The notes: generated by a model from the letters alone, not told the origin. A stretch of DNA of 64,000 nt from Brucella thiophenivorans (GCF_002252445.1 NZ_NNRJ01000018.1:97444-161443); one strand, 5' to 3'; counted from the stretch's first letter, positions 1 through 9,290 are shown. Numbers and translations are program-made.

Positions 1-189
1 GTAGCCATAACTATCGGGCAGCTTTGGAGCGGCGAGCATATTAAGCATGCCCGCCTGATCGACGGAGCAAACCATCGTGCGGGCATCAATGATCAGTTCT
101 TCAATTTCAACGCACAATTGTTCGAGCGTTTGCTTCAGAGGCTGGCCTCTGGCTATCAACTCAAGAACAGTGTTCTGAAATTTGAGCAC
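1..189 (-). CDS. GAF-domain sensory protein, N-terminal part (truncated by window edge)
   Basis: An open frame of 63 codons enters from the left edge and starts at a GTG (189..187) with GAGGAAA just upstream; an in-frame TAA lies a few codons before it, which fixes the start region. The peptide begins VLKFQNTVLELIARGQPL and ends near AAPKLPDSYGY. The spacing of ELIARG..PL, a Cys-Ser-Val segment and AAP.LP..Y matches the start of GAF domains found in alphaproteobacterial histidine kinases and GGDEF/EAL proteins. The output domain lies outside the window, so kinase versus cyclic-di-GMP enzyme cannot be decided. Confidence 0.6.
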   Translation of the reverse strand, partial: MLKFQNTVLELIARGQPLKQTLEQLCVEIEELIIDARTMVCSVDQAGMLNMLAAPKLPDSYGY

Positions 190-382
190 GATTTCCTCAT
201 GGTATTAATGGGTATTTGGATCTCAATCTTACACGCTTATATGGTTTTTCAAAGGACTGTGTCGTGCGAGTGCCGAATATAGTTACTTCAATATTTATTG
301 AAGATTCAAAAGTTTATTGCCTTTTTACTTTGAAGAATTTCAGTCTTAAAATTAAAAAAGTGAGAATGGAAGCGGCGCTTTC

Positions 383-1345
383 TCAATAATTGATTGTTAC
401 CACAACCGTATCGGAATACGTGCCCGTGAACGGTGTGGCTTGCGGAGCAACACGGCCATAAACTGCAACATTTTCGGAAGCACCGGTGCCTGTTCTGGAA
501 ACAATTTGTCCCGCAGTGTTACCCCATGGTGCTGTGCGTGCGCTGTTAGAATAAAGGCCGTAGATCACGGCATTTGTACCGCGCGTCATCCGCCTTTGGG
601 TCGGTGCTGCGTTGCTCAGTCCACCGTTCAGTGAGATACTGTAAGGCAGGCCGTTGGTACAATTGACAACAATCCGGCCATTTGCATCAATGTTCGAAGT
701 CAATGCACCATGGGTGCCGAAATTGATCGCATCAGCTGAAACCGTGCAGCTTCGATTTACATTTGCTTGCACTGTGAAGCTTGGTTGCAAGGGGTTATCT
801 GTTACGGCTGCACAGTCTGGCGTCGCTCCAAGGAGATAACGTACATAATTCACACGTGCTTGCCCACCTGAGAATGTTGATAAGTAGGTTCCAGCAAGTT
901 TCGATGCTTGTGATGGCAGTATACGGCCATAGATGGTCCGGCTTGCACTACCCGGCAAAAGCGGGAGCATGATAATGTCGATGGGGGTGACCGAACCCAA
1001 TGACGGGTTGGTTGTGGAACCCCATGGAATGGTCCGGTTTGCATCCTGATAGAACTGATAAGACAATGCATTGCTATCATGCGTCATTAGTCGCGTCGTA
1101 CCTGAAATGCCGCCGCTGCCGGCCTCGAGATTAGGGCAGATTCGCATGAACAATTGCAGGCTCAATGTATTGGAACACGAGACATTGAGCGTGGCTGTCG
1201 TATCGATTGAACCACCCGCCTGCAGATTAACGGTTCCAAAATTCATATTTGTAATACTGGCGCTACATGTCTGAGCGATAGCCAAGCTCGTTCCTGCAAG
1301 ACATAGGAACATCACGGCAAAGATCGTCAAACATTGTTTTTTCAT
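383..1345 (-). CDS. Two-domain spore coat U-type tip pilin/adhesin (CsuE-like)
   Basis: About 320 residues with a signal peptide (MKKQ, hydrophobic core, cleavage near AIAQ/TCSAS) and two tandem SCPU (spore coat U) domains, roughly residues 25-195 and 200-320. Each opens with a Cys and an 'INFGT/MNFGT' strand and ends in a 'V.GR..P....GTYSDTV' type strand. Tandem-domain subunits at the end of such operons are tip adhesins of archaic Csu pili. The start chosen is the ATG at 1345, whose ATGA overlaps the usher stop and has GGAAAGAG in front; an ATG five codons upstream is possible. Last gene of the pilus operon. Confidence 0.85.
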   Translation of the reverse strand: MKKQCLTIFAVMFLCLAGTSLAIAQTCSASITNMNFGTVNLQAGGSIDTTATLNVSCSNTLSLQLFMRICPNLEAGSGGISGTTRLMTHDSNALSYQFYQDANRTIPWGSTTNPSLGSVTPIDIIMLPLLPGSASRTIYGRILPSQASKLAGTYLSTFSGGQARVNYVRYLLGATPDCAAVTDNPLQPSFTVQANVNRSCTVSADAINFGTHGALTSNIDANGRIVVNCTNGLPYSISLNGGLSNAAPTQRRMTRGTNAVIYGLYSNSARTAPWGNTAGQIVSRTGTGASENVAVYGRVAPQATPFTGTYSDTVVVTINY

Positions 1346-3786
1346 AGCTCTTTCCGGCATATCGCGTCAGGAATGATGGTTCGCTCATTGGTGATTGCAG
1401 GTGCGGTGAATGCGACCGAGCAGCTTTCGCCGTTGGATTGCTGGACAGTGAGATTGTTCGATTTTTCGATGTTCTCGACATAAATCTGACCGTCATAACC
1501 AACAATCGTGTTTTCGCCGCCGTTGAGCTGGGCGGTTGCTCCGGTTTCAACGTAATCACCTGCCTCGTTGCGGACTGTGATCAGCGCAGGTCTGGTTTGC
1601 GCAGACACATTGAAGTCAACGACTGCGCCACCGCGATCACTTGGTCGAACGACCTGACGTGTGGTGCCAACACTTGCATCAAGTGGTAAATTGGAAGGAT
1701 CAATCGAAATCGAATTATCTTCATAAGACCGCAAATCTGGCACGAGCAGTTTGCCGCTTCTGTTCGTCTTTCCGATTGGGCGGTTTTCGTAGAACACGTC
1801 AACACCCGGTGCCCCAACATCGACTACGCTGAAAGCATCATCAACGCGGTTTGATAAAAATGCCCCGCCACCCGCCAAGATAAGCGCACCCTCAAATTGC
1901 GCGGTTCCACGAATATTGTCATTGAACTTTTCAACGCCACCTTCCGCGCGTCCAACTGAGCTTCGATAGCTGCCGCTCGCTGCAAGAATGTCGCTTTCAC
2001 CGTGAGATCCGCGCAAGCGCCATCCTGTGCTGCCGACAGAGGCCTGCTCTGACTTCATGAGATCAGCGGTAACACTCGTGCCCGACTCATTCGACGATAC
2101 GCTGCTTGAGGCTGTTATATTGCCGTCCAACATCCACGACAGGCCTGCAAAAACCCCGAAAGAACCTTTGCGCTCAAAATCCGTAAAGGCTGTAACAAAG
2201 ACATTTCCCTTTTGTCCGATGGCTTTCGTTGCCGTCATTCCGAGCAGGCGCGACTTGTCAAAATTTGCAGTTTCAAGCTCTGTATAGGAGAAGTTGAAAT
2301 TGAGGTTCTCGAACATAGCGGGCAGGGAGATCGAGGCCTGATCAAGCGAACGCGGCGGTTTTGTGCTATAAATCGTTGATGGTAATCCGAATTTCCGAAT
2401 ATCGGCAGTGATAGAAGCAATGTCGTTATAGTCGCCGAATGTCCGTTGTGTTCGCGCGAAAAATTTGACGTTCCAGAGTTCTGCTTCAACGCTTGCTGCA
2501 ATCTGATAACCGGTTTCGCTACCGAAGCGACTACTGGATGCAGCTACGGAGCCAATGCCGAAAGTGCCGATATTGAAGACGCTACCCGCGCCTGCATTGT
2601 AAAAATTTTCGGCACCTTCGACATGGGCTTCGAGGGTGAAATGATTGTTTAATCCATAGCGCATCGTGGCAGAGCCGACGGGACGATCATCATAATCGTT
2701 GGATTCAACACCATAATAGCGCCTTGCAAAACCAAGCTCCGCCGAAAAGTCGAGAAGCCCTTTCGTCAGAAGGTTGGACGACGCATAAAACGGGGTTTCC
2801 GATATGGTCTCGCGACCCAGCGCATCGCGCACAACCAGTCGTGCTGTGCCCGCACCCGTTACAATCGGCAGATTGGTGATTGAAAATGGGCCTGACGGGA
2901 CAGAACGAGAAGCGTTTTGCGCATTGTTGACATACACATCGACCGTTGACGGAACGGCGGCGGACCCGGAAATTTCAGGCAGCGGCATGGTTACAAGATC
3001 AGGGCGCAACGTAAAATTCCGGCGTATCTGTATGCCTCCCAGACGCGTCGGGCGCGTCCATGAAAGTCCGCCTGAAATTATATCGCCAACGTTATATGTC
3101 ATCAGCCGTTTTGGATCGGAGTAGGACCATCGTGTATCAAGCCGCGTTGAGCCGAAATTTTCGGCGTCGGAAGAGCTTGCGATCTGTGATGAACTCAGCA
3201 CCCCATAAGGACCAAACAGACGTCCCTCAAACAAGCCGGATAGTCCCTGAAATGATGTGAGGTCATCCCATTCCTCACCGCCGGTCGCGCCAAATAGAGT
3301 ATAATTGACAAGCCCGCCCAGATTGCTCGTTGCGACTGGCGCTTCCTCCTCCTCAATATTCAGGGATATTTCATCGGCCTGTGCATCGATAATGCGTGCC
3401 GCGCGGCTCTTCTCGATTGCGTCAAAACTTAAGGTCTGGTTTTCCTCATCATAGGTTGCTACCACGCCGGGCAGTCTACCAATGTCGACCCAACCGTCCT
3501 CTCTTATCGCTTCCTTTGCAGGATTTATGCCTACGTTTTTAAGTTGCACAAGCTCGATCAATAAAAGCCCATCGGATGTTTGACGAAATGCGGCAATCAG
3601 CTCTGTGGGGGCGCCATTTACGAAGACTTCAAGTTGCAACTCAAGGAACCCATCGTCAGGAAGCGAAACTCCTGTCGAAGGTGGTGGCAAATTCTGAGCT
3701 GCAGCCTTCGGAAGGGCCGAGAAAATTGTCAGACAAGCAATCGTCAAAACAGCGAGTTCAGCCGCCCCTGACGTTCGCTTGTGCAT
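1342..3786 (-). CDS. Outer membrane fimbrial usher (CsuD-like)
   Basis: 814 residues with a signal peptide ending near AAAQ. An N-terminal periplasmic domain (FLELQLEVFVNG) precedes a long beta-barrel region with a plug-like segment containing VDVYVNN and GPFSITNLP, and a C-terminal region with GYDGQIYVEN and a late Cys pair (SCSVAF..AICRK). These are usher features (FimD/PapC superfamily, archaic class). It would secrete and polymerise the SCPU subunits across the outer membrane. The first 29 bases overlap the end of the chaperone gene and no strong ribosome site is visible, so translational coupling is likely. Confidence 0.9.
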   Translation of the reverse strand: MHKRTSGAAELAVLTIACLTIFSALPKAAAQNLPPPSTGVSLPDDGFLELQLEVFVNGAPTELIAAFRQTSDGLLLIELVQLKNVGINPAKEAIREDGWVDIGRLPGVVATYDEENQTLSFDAIEKSRAARIIDAQADEISLNIEEEEAPVATSNLGGLVNYTLFGATGGEEWDDLTSFQGLSGLFEGRLFGPYGVLSSSQIASSSDAENFGSTRLDTRWSYSDPKRLMTYNVGDIISGGLSWTRPTRLGGIQIRRNFTLRPDLVTMPLPEISGSAAVPSTVDVYVNNAQNASRSVPSGPFSITNLPIVTGAGTARLVVRDALGRETISETPFYASSNLLTKGLLDFSAELGFARRYYGVESNDYDDRPVGSATMRYGLNNHFTLEAHVEGAENFYNAGAGSVFNIGTFGIGSVAASSSRFGSETGYQIAASVEAELWNVKFFARTQRTFGDYNDIASITADIRKFGLPSTIYSTKPPRSLDQASISLPAMFENLNFNFSYTELETANFDKSRLLGMTATKAIGQKGNVFVTAFTDFERKGSFGVFAGLSWMLDGNITASSSVSSNESGTSVTADLMKSEQASVGSTGWRLRGSHGESDILAASGSYRSSVGRAEGGVEKFNDNIRGTAQFEGALILAGGGAFLSNRVDDAFSVVDVGAPGVDVFYENRPIGKTNRSGKLLVPDLRSYEDNSISIDPSNLPLDASVGTTRQVVRPSDRGGAVVDFNVSAQTRPALITVRNEAGDYVETGATAQLNGGENTIVGYDGQIYVENIEKSNNLTVQQSNGESCSVAFTAPAITNERTIIPDAICRKEL

Positions 3787-4483
3787 GAATGGGGCCTGTA
3801 TCGCTTTGTGCCGAAATTGTCAGCGGGCCACCACTCTGACTGTTACGGGTGCCGGGAATGAACCAGGAAACACTCGATTTTCCAAGCACATATCCGACTA
3901 GACCCGGATGTTGTGCGACTGCCGCACCACCTTTGCTTTGTAAGGCAAGATCGGCAACGCGCATTCGCTTGTCGCCTTTGTTGTTCAACGTTACCTGATA
4001 ACCGCCAGATTTTTTCTGCACGTTCCAGGCAACATCCGCCCCTTTGTTTTCTGGAGGTGAAAAGAAGACCGGGATAGAATGCCGTATCACGAGTTTTACG
4101 GTTCCCGATTTCTGCTGTGCTGCATTTGGCAGTTCATCCACGATCAGACGATAACTTTCCTCCGCCCTGACAGGGCGTTTGGATGTGCGTACCACGCGGA
4201 CCATATTTTCGCCGCCCGGTTTTAGTTGTGAAATAGGCGGGCTGACTGCAACGTCCGTGGCGGGGGTATAAGTGTCGACGCCATTGCTCTGGCTCCATCG
4301 GAAAATTCGAACCTGAACATTAATCGGGCGCTTTGCATCGTTCCAGATTTGGACGCTAGAGGCTGCGGTTGGCGCATTGAGATCAATAAGAACAGGCGAA
4401 ACTCTTAAAGATGCTGCACTTGATGGTGCAGTCGAAAAATGCAGACCAGCAAGGGCCAGTGCTGCGAACACGAGAATACGCAT
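3758..4483 (-). CDS. Periplasmic pilus chaperone (CsuC-like)
   Basis: 241 residues with a signal peptide (MRILVFAALALAG...SSAAS). The PapD-type immunoglobulin fold is recognisable from LRVSPVLIDLNAP at the N-terminus, the RIFRW strand, the G1-like 'YRLIVDELP' motif and the C-terminal domain with KGDKRMRVADL. It should bind SCPU pilins in the periplasm by donor-strand complementation and hand them to the usher encoded just downstream. It sits 17 bases after the major pilin gene and shares the operon. Confidence 0.9.
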   Translation of the reverse strand: MRILVFAALALAGLHFSTAPSSAASLRVSPVLIDLNAPTAASSVQIWNDAKRPINVQVRIFRWSQSNGVDTYTPATDVAVSPPISQLKPGGENMVRVVRTSKRPVRAEESYRLIVDELPNAAQQKSGTVKLVIRHSIPVFFSPPENKGADVAWNVQKKSGGYQVTLNNKGDKRMRVADLALQSKGGAAVAQHPGLVGYVLGKSSVSWFIPGTRNSQSGGPLTISAQSDTGPIHAQANVRGG

Positions 4484-4500
4484 GCGTTTCTCCTTCGCGC

Positions 4501-4998
4501 TTAATACGTTATGGTCGCAGTAACAGTGTCAGTATAGGTGCCCGGAGCCGGGGTGTTCTGCGGAGGCACTCGACCATAGACCGTTAGCTGCTGGGCGGCT
4601 CCCGTTCCTGTTCCTGCAAGCGTATTGGTGCCGGTGGTGTCGCCCCACACGGTATCTCGTGCAGCATTTCGATAAAGCGAATAGGTTATTGTAGCGCCAC
4701 CCGGGCCTGTCATTTGCCGATTGGCGATGGTAGCAGTTGCTCCAGAGCCAGCACTCAATCCTAAATTAAAAGGCGTAGTGTTCGTGCATTGGACAGTGAC
4801 TGTGCTGCTCGCATCAGAGTTTGTATTGAGAACGCCGTGGCTATTAAAATCCATATTGGTTGCTGAATTGACCTGACAGGATCCAGTGATCGTTATCTGA
4901 ACTGTGAAGTTTGCTGTAGGTGACTGGGCAACGGCAATAGTGGGTAGAAATAAAGCTCCCGCAACAGCGACTTTAATCGCACTTAACTTAATACACAT
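4501..4998 (-). CDS. Spore coat U-type major pilin (CsuA/B-like)
   Basis: 165 residues: signal peptide cleaved near AVAQ/SPTA, then one SCPU domain. An early Cys (GSCQV), MDFNSHG, a second Cys (VQCTNTTPF) and a terminal GTYTDTVTATITY strand are visible. The single domain, first position in the operon and small size fit the major shaft subunit of an archaic chaperone-usher pilus. The ATG at 4998 is preceded by AGGAGGGA (minus strand), a strong ribosome site, which fits a highly expressed subunit. The CsuA and CsuB minor pilins of the classical operon are absent. Confidence 0.88.
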   Translation of the reverse strand: MCIKLSAIKVAVAGALFLPTIAVAQSPTANFTVQITITGSCQVNSATNMDFNSHGVLNTNSDASSTVTVQCTNTTPFNLGLSAGSGATATIANRQMTGPGGATITYSLYRNAARDTVWGDTTGTNTLAGTGTGAAQQLTVYGRVPPQNTPAPGTYTDTVTATITY

Positions 4999-5432
4999 AG
5001 TCCCTCCTGAATGCTGAAAACAAGCTGATTTCAGCCGTCTTTCAAGTTTGTTCGCATTACAAGTATATGTATTATTTTTCTTTTTATGGTTGTCAGTGTG
5101 TCAATTTTAATATTAGAAATCAATGTGCATAAGTGTGTTTTTATATAAAAATGTAATATATTTAAATAATTTCCCTGTTGTGCTCATTTTTCATTAATTT
5201 TAAATGATGCATTCGCACCTTATATTTAAGTTGATGTCGATTTTAGGCAAAAAATATCATAATTATACTATGTGATAGAATTTGCGTTAACTCCGCTTTT
5301 TTGAAGGTTATTCTTGATTCGGAATTTTCGAAAAGCGGCAGCATAAACTTGCGGTCCGCCTCTTGTGATTTGTGTCATCGCTCTGTCATGGAGGAAGCAT
5401 AAAAGCGCGCAAACAATCAAAGATTGCGGGCA
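4999..5432. promoter_or_regulatory. AT-rich divergent intergenic region between pilus operon and ABC operon
   Basis: 434 bases without a credible gene. It is clearly more AT-rich than its flanks, with long T runs, and must carry the promoters of the pilus operon (leftward) and the transporter operon (rightward). An inverted repeat CCGCTTTT (5293-5300) / AAAAGCGG (5331-5338) encloses a smaller palindrome TTTTCGAAAA (5325-5334). This could be a regulator site or a structured leader. No promoter can be assigned with confidence. Confidence 0.4.
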
Positions 5433-6509
5433 ATGTTACAAGTATCTAATATATATACTGATTTTGCTGTTCAGACAGAAGGTCTAAGCCTTGCCTATGG
5501 TGCAAGTAAGATCCTTAAAAATATCGATCTGGATCTCACCAAAGGTCAGACACTTGCGCTGCTGGGTCCTTCAGGCTGCGGCAAGACAACATTGTTGCGG
5601 CTGGTGGCAGGTCTTTTGGCGCCCACGTCAGGATCGGTCACGATCAATGGTGTAAAAGTTGCTGATGCTACCACGGGCAAGTTTTCGCCGCCGGAAAAGC
5701 GTCATCTTGGCATGGTGTTTCAGGATTATGCGCTTTGGCCGCATATGACGGTTTATGGCAATGTTTCATTTCCGCTGGAGATGCGGGGCATCGGACGTGC
5801 CGAGCGCGAAAGCCGTGTAAAATCGGCGCTGGAACGCGTCGGTCTCACTGGCTTCGGCGATCGCTCGATCAGCGATATGTCTGGCGGTCAGCAACAGCGG
5901 GTGGCGATCGCACGCGCGATCGTTGCCGAACCCGGACTTGTGCTTTTCGATGAGCCGCTCTCTAATCTTGATCGCGAATTGCGCGAGAACATGGTCACCG
6001 AAATTGGTCAGCTCGTCGCTAATCTTGGTCTCACCGCAATCTATGTGACCCATGATCAGAGCGAGGCTTTCTCACTTGCGCATCAGGTTGCGATCATGCG
6101 GGCTGGCGTCATCGAACAGCTTGCAGCGCCCGAAATGCTTGTTGCGCAGCCGTCTACGCCAGCCGTTGCGGATTTTCTGCGGCTTGGCTGTGTGATGCCG
6201 GTTGAGCGTGCAAATGCTGGCTATCGCATAACGCAAACGGAAATCCACCTGTCGCACCATGTCGCGCCCGCGAAGGCGACACATGTGCTGGTGCCGTCAC
6301 GCTCGGTTCGCAGTGTCGAAATGAGCGACGCCTCTATTCCTGCCACTGTTCTGCGCACGCAGTTCCGCGGTGATGGACATCTCACAACAGTCCGCATCGG
6401 TTCGCAGCATGAAGGTCACGAACTGACCTATCTCGATGGCGCTCGTCATTCCCCGGGTGTTCCGGTGGGCATTGCAATCGATGCGGAACAGCTTCGCTGG
6501 TTCGCCTAA
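5433..6509 (+). CDS. ABC transporter ATP-binding protein, FbpC/PotA type
   Basis: About 358 residues. Walker A GPSGCGKTT (residues 45-53), Q-loop FQDYALWP, signature MSGGQQQRVAIARA (about 149-162), Walker B LVLFDEPLSNLD (about 169-180), switch His in YVTHDQSEA, then a C-terminal TOBE-like regulatory region. This is the ATPase of a type I importer for ferric iron, thiamine, phosphonate or polyamine-like substrates. It heads a three-gene transporter operon with the binding protein 37 bases downstream. The start is uncertain: ATG 5433 is used, but a TTG at 5424 is in frame and neither has a clear ribosome site. Confidence 0.88.
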   Translation: MLQVSNIYTDFAVQTEGLSLAYGASKILKNIDLDLTKGQTLALLGPSGCGKTTLLRLVAGLLAPTSGSVTINGVKVADATTGKFSPPEKRHLGMVFQDYALWPHMTVYGNVSFPLEMRGIGRAERESRVKSALERVGLTGFGDRSISDMSGGQQQRVAIARAIVAEPGLVLFDEPLSNLDRELRENMVTEIGQLVANLGLTAIYVTHDQSEAFSLAHQVAIMRAGVIEQLAAPEMLVAQPSTPAVADFLRLGCVMPVERANAGYRITQTEIHLSHHVAPAKATHVLVPSRSVRSVEMSDASIPATVLRTQFRGDGHLTTVRIGSQHEGHELTYLDGARHSPGVPVGIAIDAEQLRWFA

Positions 6510-6546
6510 TAACTCTTTCATCTCAGGCACATCTCAGGAGAGATTA

Positions 6547-7509
6547 ATGAAAAAGTCCCTTATCGGCGCAGGCATGGCTTTCGCCGCAGCTCTGCTCGCA
6601 AGCACGACCGCTTTTGCCGACATCACAGTTTACTCGGCTGGTCCGGGCAAGCTGATTGAAGGCCTTGCCGCTGGCTTCACAGCCAAGACCGGCACCAAGG
6701 TCAATGTCTTTCAGGCAACGACCGGCAAGGTCATGGCTCGCATTGAGGCCGAAGCTGGCAATCCTGTCGTAGATGTTCTGATTTCGGCTTCGTGGGATAC
6801 AGCAACCGATTTTGCCAAGCGCGACTGGCTCGTTGCTTATACCAGCCCAAATGCCGAAACCGTGCCTGATTTCCTCAAGACTGAAACCGCTGTTGCACAG
6901 GGTGTGTCGGCGCTTGGTATTGCATGGAACCCAAACAGCAAGACGCCAAAGCCAACCGAATGGGCCGATCTGGCCAAGCCAGAATATAAGGATCTGGTGA
7001 ACCTTCCAGATCCATCGCAGTCGGGTGCAACATTTGAACTCGTTGCCGCACTTTCGGAAACACAGGGCTGGGACCTGTTCAAGAACCTGCAGGCAAATGG
7101 TGCAGTTGCAGCCGGTGCCAATGCAGAAGCGCTGAACCCTGTGCTTCAGGGCGCAAAAGCAGCGGTCTTTGGCGCTGTCGATTACATTTCGCTTGCTGGC
7201 AAAGCCAAGGGCGAAGCTATTGATGTTATCTTTCCAGCATCGGGTACGGTAATTGCACCACGTCCTGCGATGATCCTCAACTGGTCGAAAAATCAGGACG
7301 AAGCCAAGCAGTTCATCGACTACATGCTTTCGGATGAAGGTCAGAAGATGGTTGCTGACACTTACCTGATGCCTGCACGTTCTGACGTTGCGGCTAACCG
7401 TCCACTGATTAATGATCTGAAGATTCTCAAGATCGACGCAGCAGCTGTTTATGGCAAACGCAATGAAACGCTGAAGGAATTCAACGCGATTTTTGGCGTG
7501 AAAAAGTAA
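6547..7509 (+). CDS. Periplasmic substrate-binding protein, FbpA-like family 1
   Basis: 320 residues: signal peptide (MKKSLIGAG..., cleavage near AFA/DITVYSAG), then a two-lobed binding protein fold (VYSAGPGKL, GLAAGFTAKTG, DVLISASWDT). The ATG at 6547 follows AGGAG. True ferric-binding members usually carry a Tyr-Tyr pair near residue 195; here the equivalent stretch is AVDYISLAG with a single Tyr. Iron may therefore not be the ligand, and an organic compound linked to the downstream catabolic genes is plausible. Context: ATPase upstream, double permease downstream. Confidence 0.85.
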   Translation: MKKSLIGAGMAFAAALLASTTAFADITVYSAGPGKLIEGLAAGFTAKTGTKVNVFQATTGKVMARIEAEAGNPVVDVLISASWDTATDFAKRDWLVAYTSPNAETVPDFLKTETAVAQGVSALGIAWNPNSKTPKPTEWADLAKPEYKDLVNLPDPSQSGATFELVAALSETQGWDLFKNLQANGAVAAGANAEALNPVLQGAKAAVFGAVDYISLAGKAKGEAIDVIFPASGTVIAPRPAMILNWSKNQDEAKQFIDYMLSDEGQKMVADTYLMPARSDVAANRPLINDLKILKIDAAAVYGKRNETLKEFNAIFGVKK

Positions 7510-7516
7510 AACCCGG

Positions 7517-7553
7517 ATGGCTCTCTTCAAATCGAGGAGAGCCATTTCATTTG
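7517..7553 (+). terminator. Stem-loop after binding-protein gene (partial terminator)
   Basis: ATGGCTCTC (7517-7525) pairs with GAGAGCCAT (7537-7545), followed by the T-rich stretch TTCATTT. It lies eight bases after the stop of the binding protein and before the permease. It probably lowers or stabilises transcripts so that the binding protein is made in excess. Confidence 0.6.
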
Positions 7554-7609
7554 GTGATTTTTAAATTGCTGTCATTGTTCATGGCAGCGGGAATACCGCA
7601 GAGGCAATT

Positions 7610-9289
7610 ATGAGTGCAAAGACCGCTACCGCTGCAAATCCGCTTGGGCTTGTGGCCATCATCGGCCTTGCCATTGTCGTCGCGGTTCCGTTTATTTTCA
7701 TTGTCTTACAGGCTATTTTTCCGCGGATCGGGCAGGGCGTGTTCAGCGCGCCTTTTGTGCATCTGCCAGCCTTGTTTGAAGATCCAAGACTGCTGCGTAT
7801 GACCGGCAACACAATTCTGCTTGGTGTCAGCGTCGTGGTGTTATCGGCGATTATTGCTGTACCTCTCGCGGTTTTTCGAGCACTCTACAAAGTGCCTCTT
7901 GCGCTGGTCTGGGACGTGCTGATGCTCGTGCCCTTCATGATCCCGCCCTATATTGCGACGCTTGGCTGGATCATGACGTTGCAGCCGCGCGGTTATCTCG
8001 ATCAGCTTGCCGGTTTTAACCTAGCGCCATTCCTATTTTCGTTGGCTGGCATGACATTCGTAATGGCACTCAACACGTTTCCGCTGGTGTATTTCGCCGT
8101 GTCGCGGACGATTGAAGCCGTTGGCGCACGTTATTCTGATGTGGGCCGCGTTTTTGGTGCGTCGCCTTGGCGTTCGTTTTTCCGCATAACCTTGCCACTG
8201 GCAACGCCGGGACTTGCGGCAAGTCTGCTTCTCGTATTCGCTTCGGCAATCGAAGAATATGGAACGCCTGCAGCTCTTGGCAGCCGCTCGGGCTTTGAAG
8301 TGCTGGTCACAGAAATAGATATGCGCATATCCGACTGGCCGATTGATCTTTCCGGTGCTGCGGTTTTCTCGCTGGCACTAGTTTGTTTGTCGCTTGCGGC
8401 ATTCATGTTCCAGCGCTGGATTCTGACGCGCCGTTCCTATGTCACGACGGGCGGTAAGCCACAGAACAAGGACAAGCGCGAGCTTGGTGCGTTCAAGGTT
8501 CCCGTTGTCATCCTGTTTGGTGTGGTCGCTTTTACGGCGACTGGCGTTCCGCTTCTCGCAATTCTTGCGACGGCGATGTCGAAGACAATTTCCGGTGGAC
8601 TTACACTATCCAATCTCGGCTTTGATAATTTTGCAGATATTGCGGATAATAGTGCAGGGGCTATGCGCGCGCTCACGAATAGCCTTTCTTTGGGTGTCGC
8701 TAGTGCGCTTCTGACAGGGTCGCTTGGAGCGATAGCTGCCTATGCAGTTGTGAAAATGCGTTTCCGTGGGCGTTTCTGGCTTGATGTTCTGACGGTGTTG
8801 CCAAATTCGCTGCCGGGTGTCGTGGTTGCAGTCGGCCTTATCCTTGCATGGAACCAGCCATCGCTCCTGATTTCACCTTATAATACACCGCTGATCCTAC
8901 TACTTGCATATTGCTGCATTCTGCTGCCGCAGCCAATCCGCTATGCGACCGCAGCGTTTCATCAGATCGGAGACAACCTCGAAGCCGCTGCGCGTGTTTG
9001 TGGCGCTGGTAGTTTTACAACTTTCCGCCGCATCATGCTACCGCTGATCGCGCCAAGCCTGGTTACTGCAATGCTGTTGGTATTTGCGGTGGCGACGCGT
9101 GAGCTTGTTGCTTCCATTCTGGTTGCCCCTGTCGGTATGCAGACCATATCGATCTTTATCTGGCGACAGTTTGAACAGGGATCAATTGGCCTTGGCATGG
9201 CCATGGCCTTCATCGCGATCCTGCTCACGACTTTGCTGCCTTTGCTTTTGATGGGAGTCCTTAAAAGAACAGGTTTAGTCAAAATCTAA
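7610..9289 (+). CDS. ABC transporter permease with two fused BPD domains (FbpB-like)
   Basis: 559 residues with about 12 membrane segments in two homologous halves (about 1-270 and 290-559). Each half has an EAA-type coupling loop: near residue 190 (DVGRVFGASPWRSFFRITLP) and near residue 463 (AARVCGAGSFTTFRRIMLP). Fused two-domain permeases are normal in the FbpB/ThiP group, so a single gene gives the whole membrane channel. It starts at ATG 7610 after AGAGG. The stop is directly followed by a putative GntR operator. Confidence 0.9.
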   Translation: MSAKTATAANPLGLVAIIGLAIVVAVPFIFIVLQAIFPRIGQGVFSAPFVHLPALFEDPRLLRMTGNTILLGVSVVVLSAIIAVPLAVFRALYKVPLALVWDVLMLVPFMIPPYIATLGWIMTLQPRGYLDQLAGFNLAPFLFSLAGMTFVMALNTFPLVYFAVSRTIEAVGARYSDVGRVFGASPWRSFFRITLPLATPGLAASLLLVFASAIEEYGTPAALGSRSGFEVLVTEIDMRISDWPIDLSGAAVFSLALVCLSLAAFMFQRWILTRRSYVTTGGKPQNKDKRELGAFKVPVVILFGVVAFTATGVPLLAILATAMSKTISGGLTLSNLGFDNFADIADNSAGAMRALTNSLSLGVASALLTGSLGAIAAYAVVKMRFRGRFWLDVLTVLPNSLPGVVVAVGLILAWNQPSLLISPYNTPLILLLAYCCILLPQPIRYATAAFHQIGDNLEAAARVCGAGSFTTFRRIMLPLIAPSLVTAMLLVFAVATRELVASILVAPVGMQTISIFIWRQFEQGSIGLGMAMAFIAILLTTLLPLLLMGVLKRTGLVKI

Positions 9290-9290
9290 T

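Noticed and set aside
440..4400. Several plus-strand reading frames inside the pilus operon
   Set aside because: They lie opposite strongly recognisable usher, chaperone and pilin genes, have no domains and no ribosome sites.
6544..7545. 333-codon minus-strand frame opposite the binding protein gene
   Set aside because: Cys-, Trp- and Arg-rich shadow of a clear secreted binding protein with signal peptide and ribosome site on the plus strand.
5433..9289. Calling the first FbpABC-type system an iron transporter
   Set aside because: The binding protein lacks the visible Tyr pair and the genes are next to amino acid catabolism, so substrate was left open.
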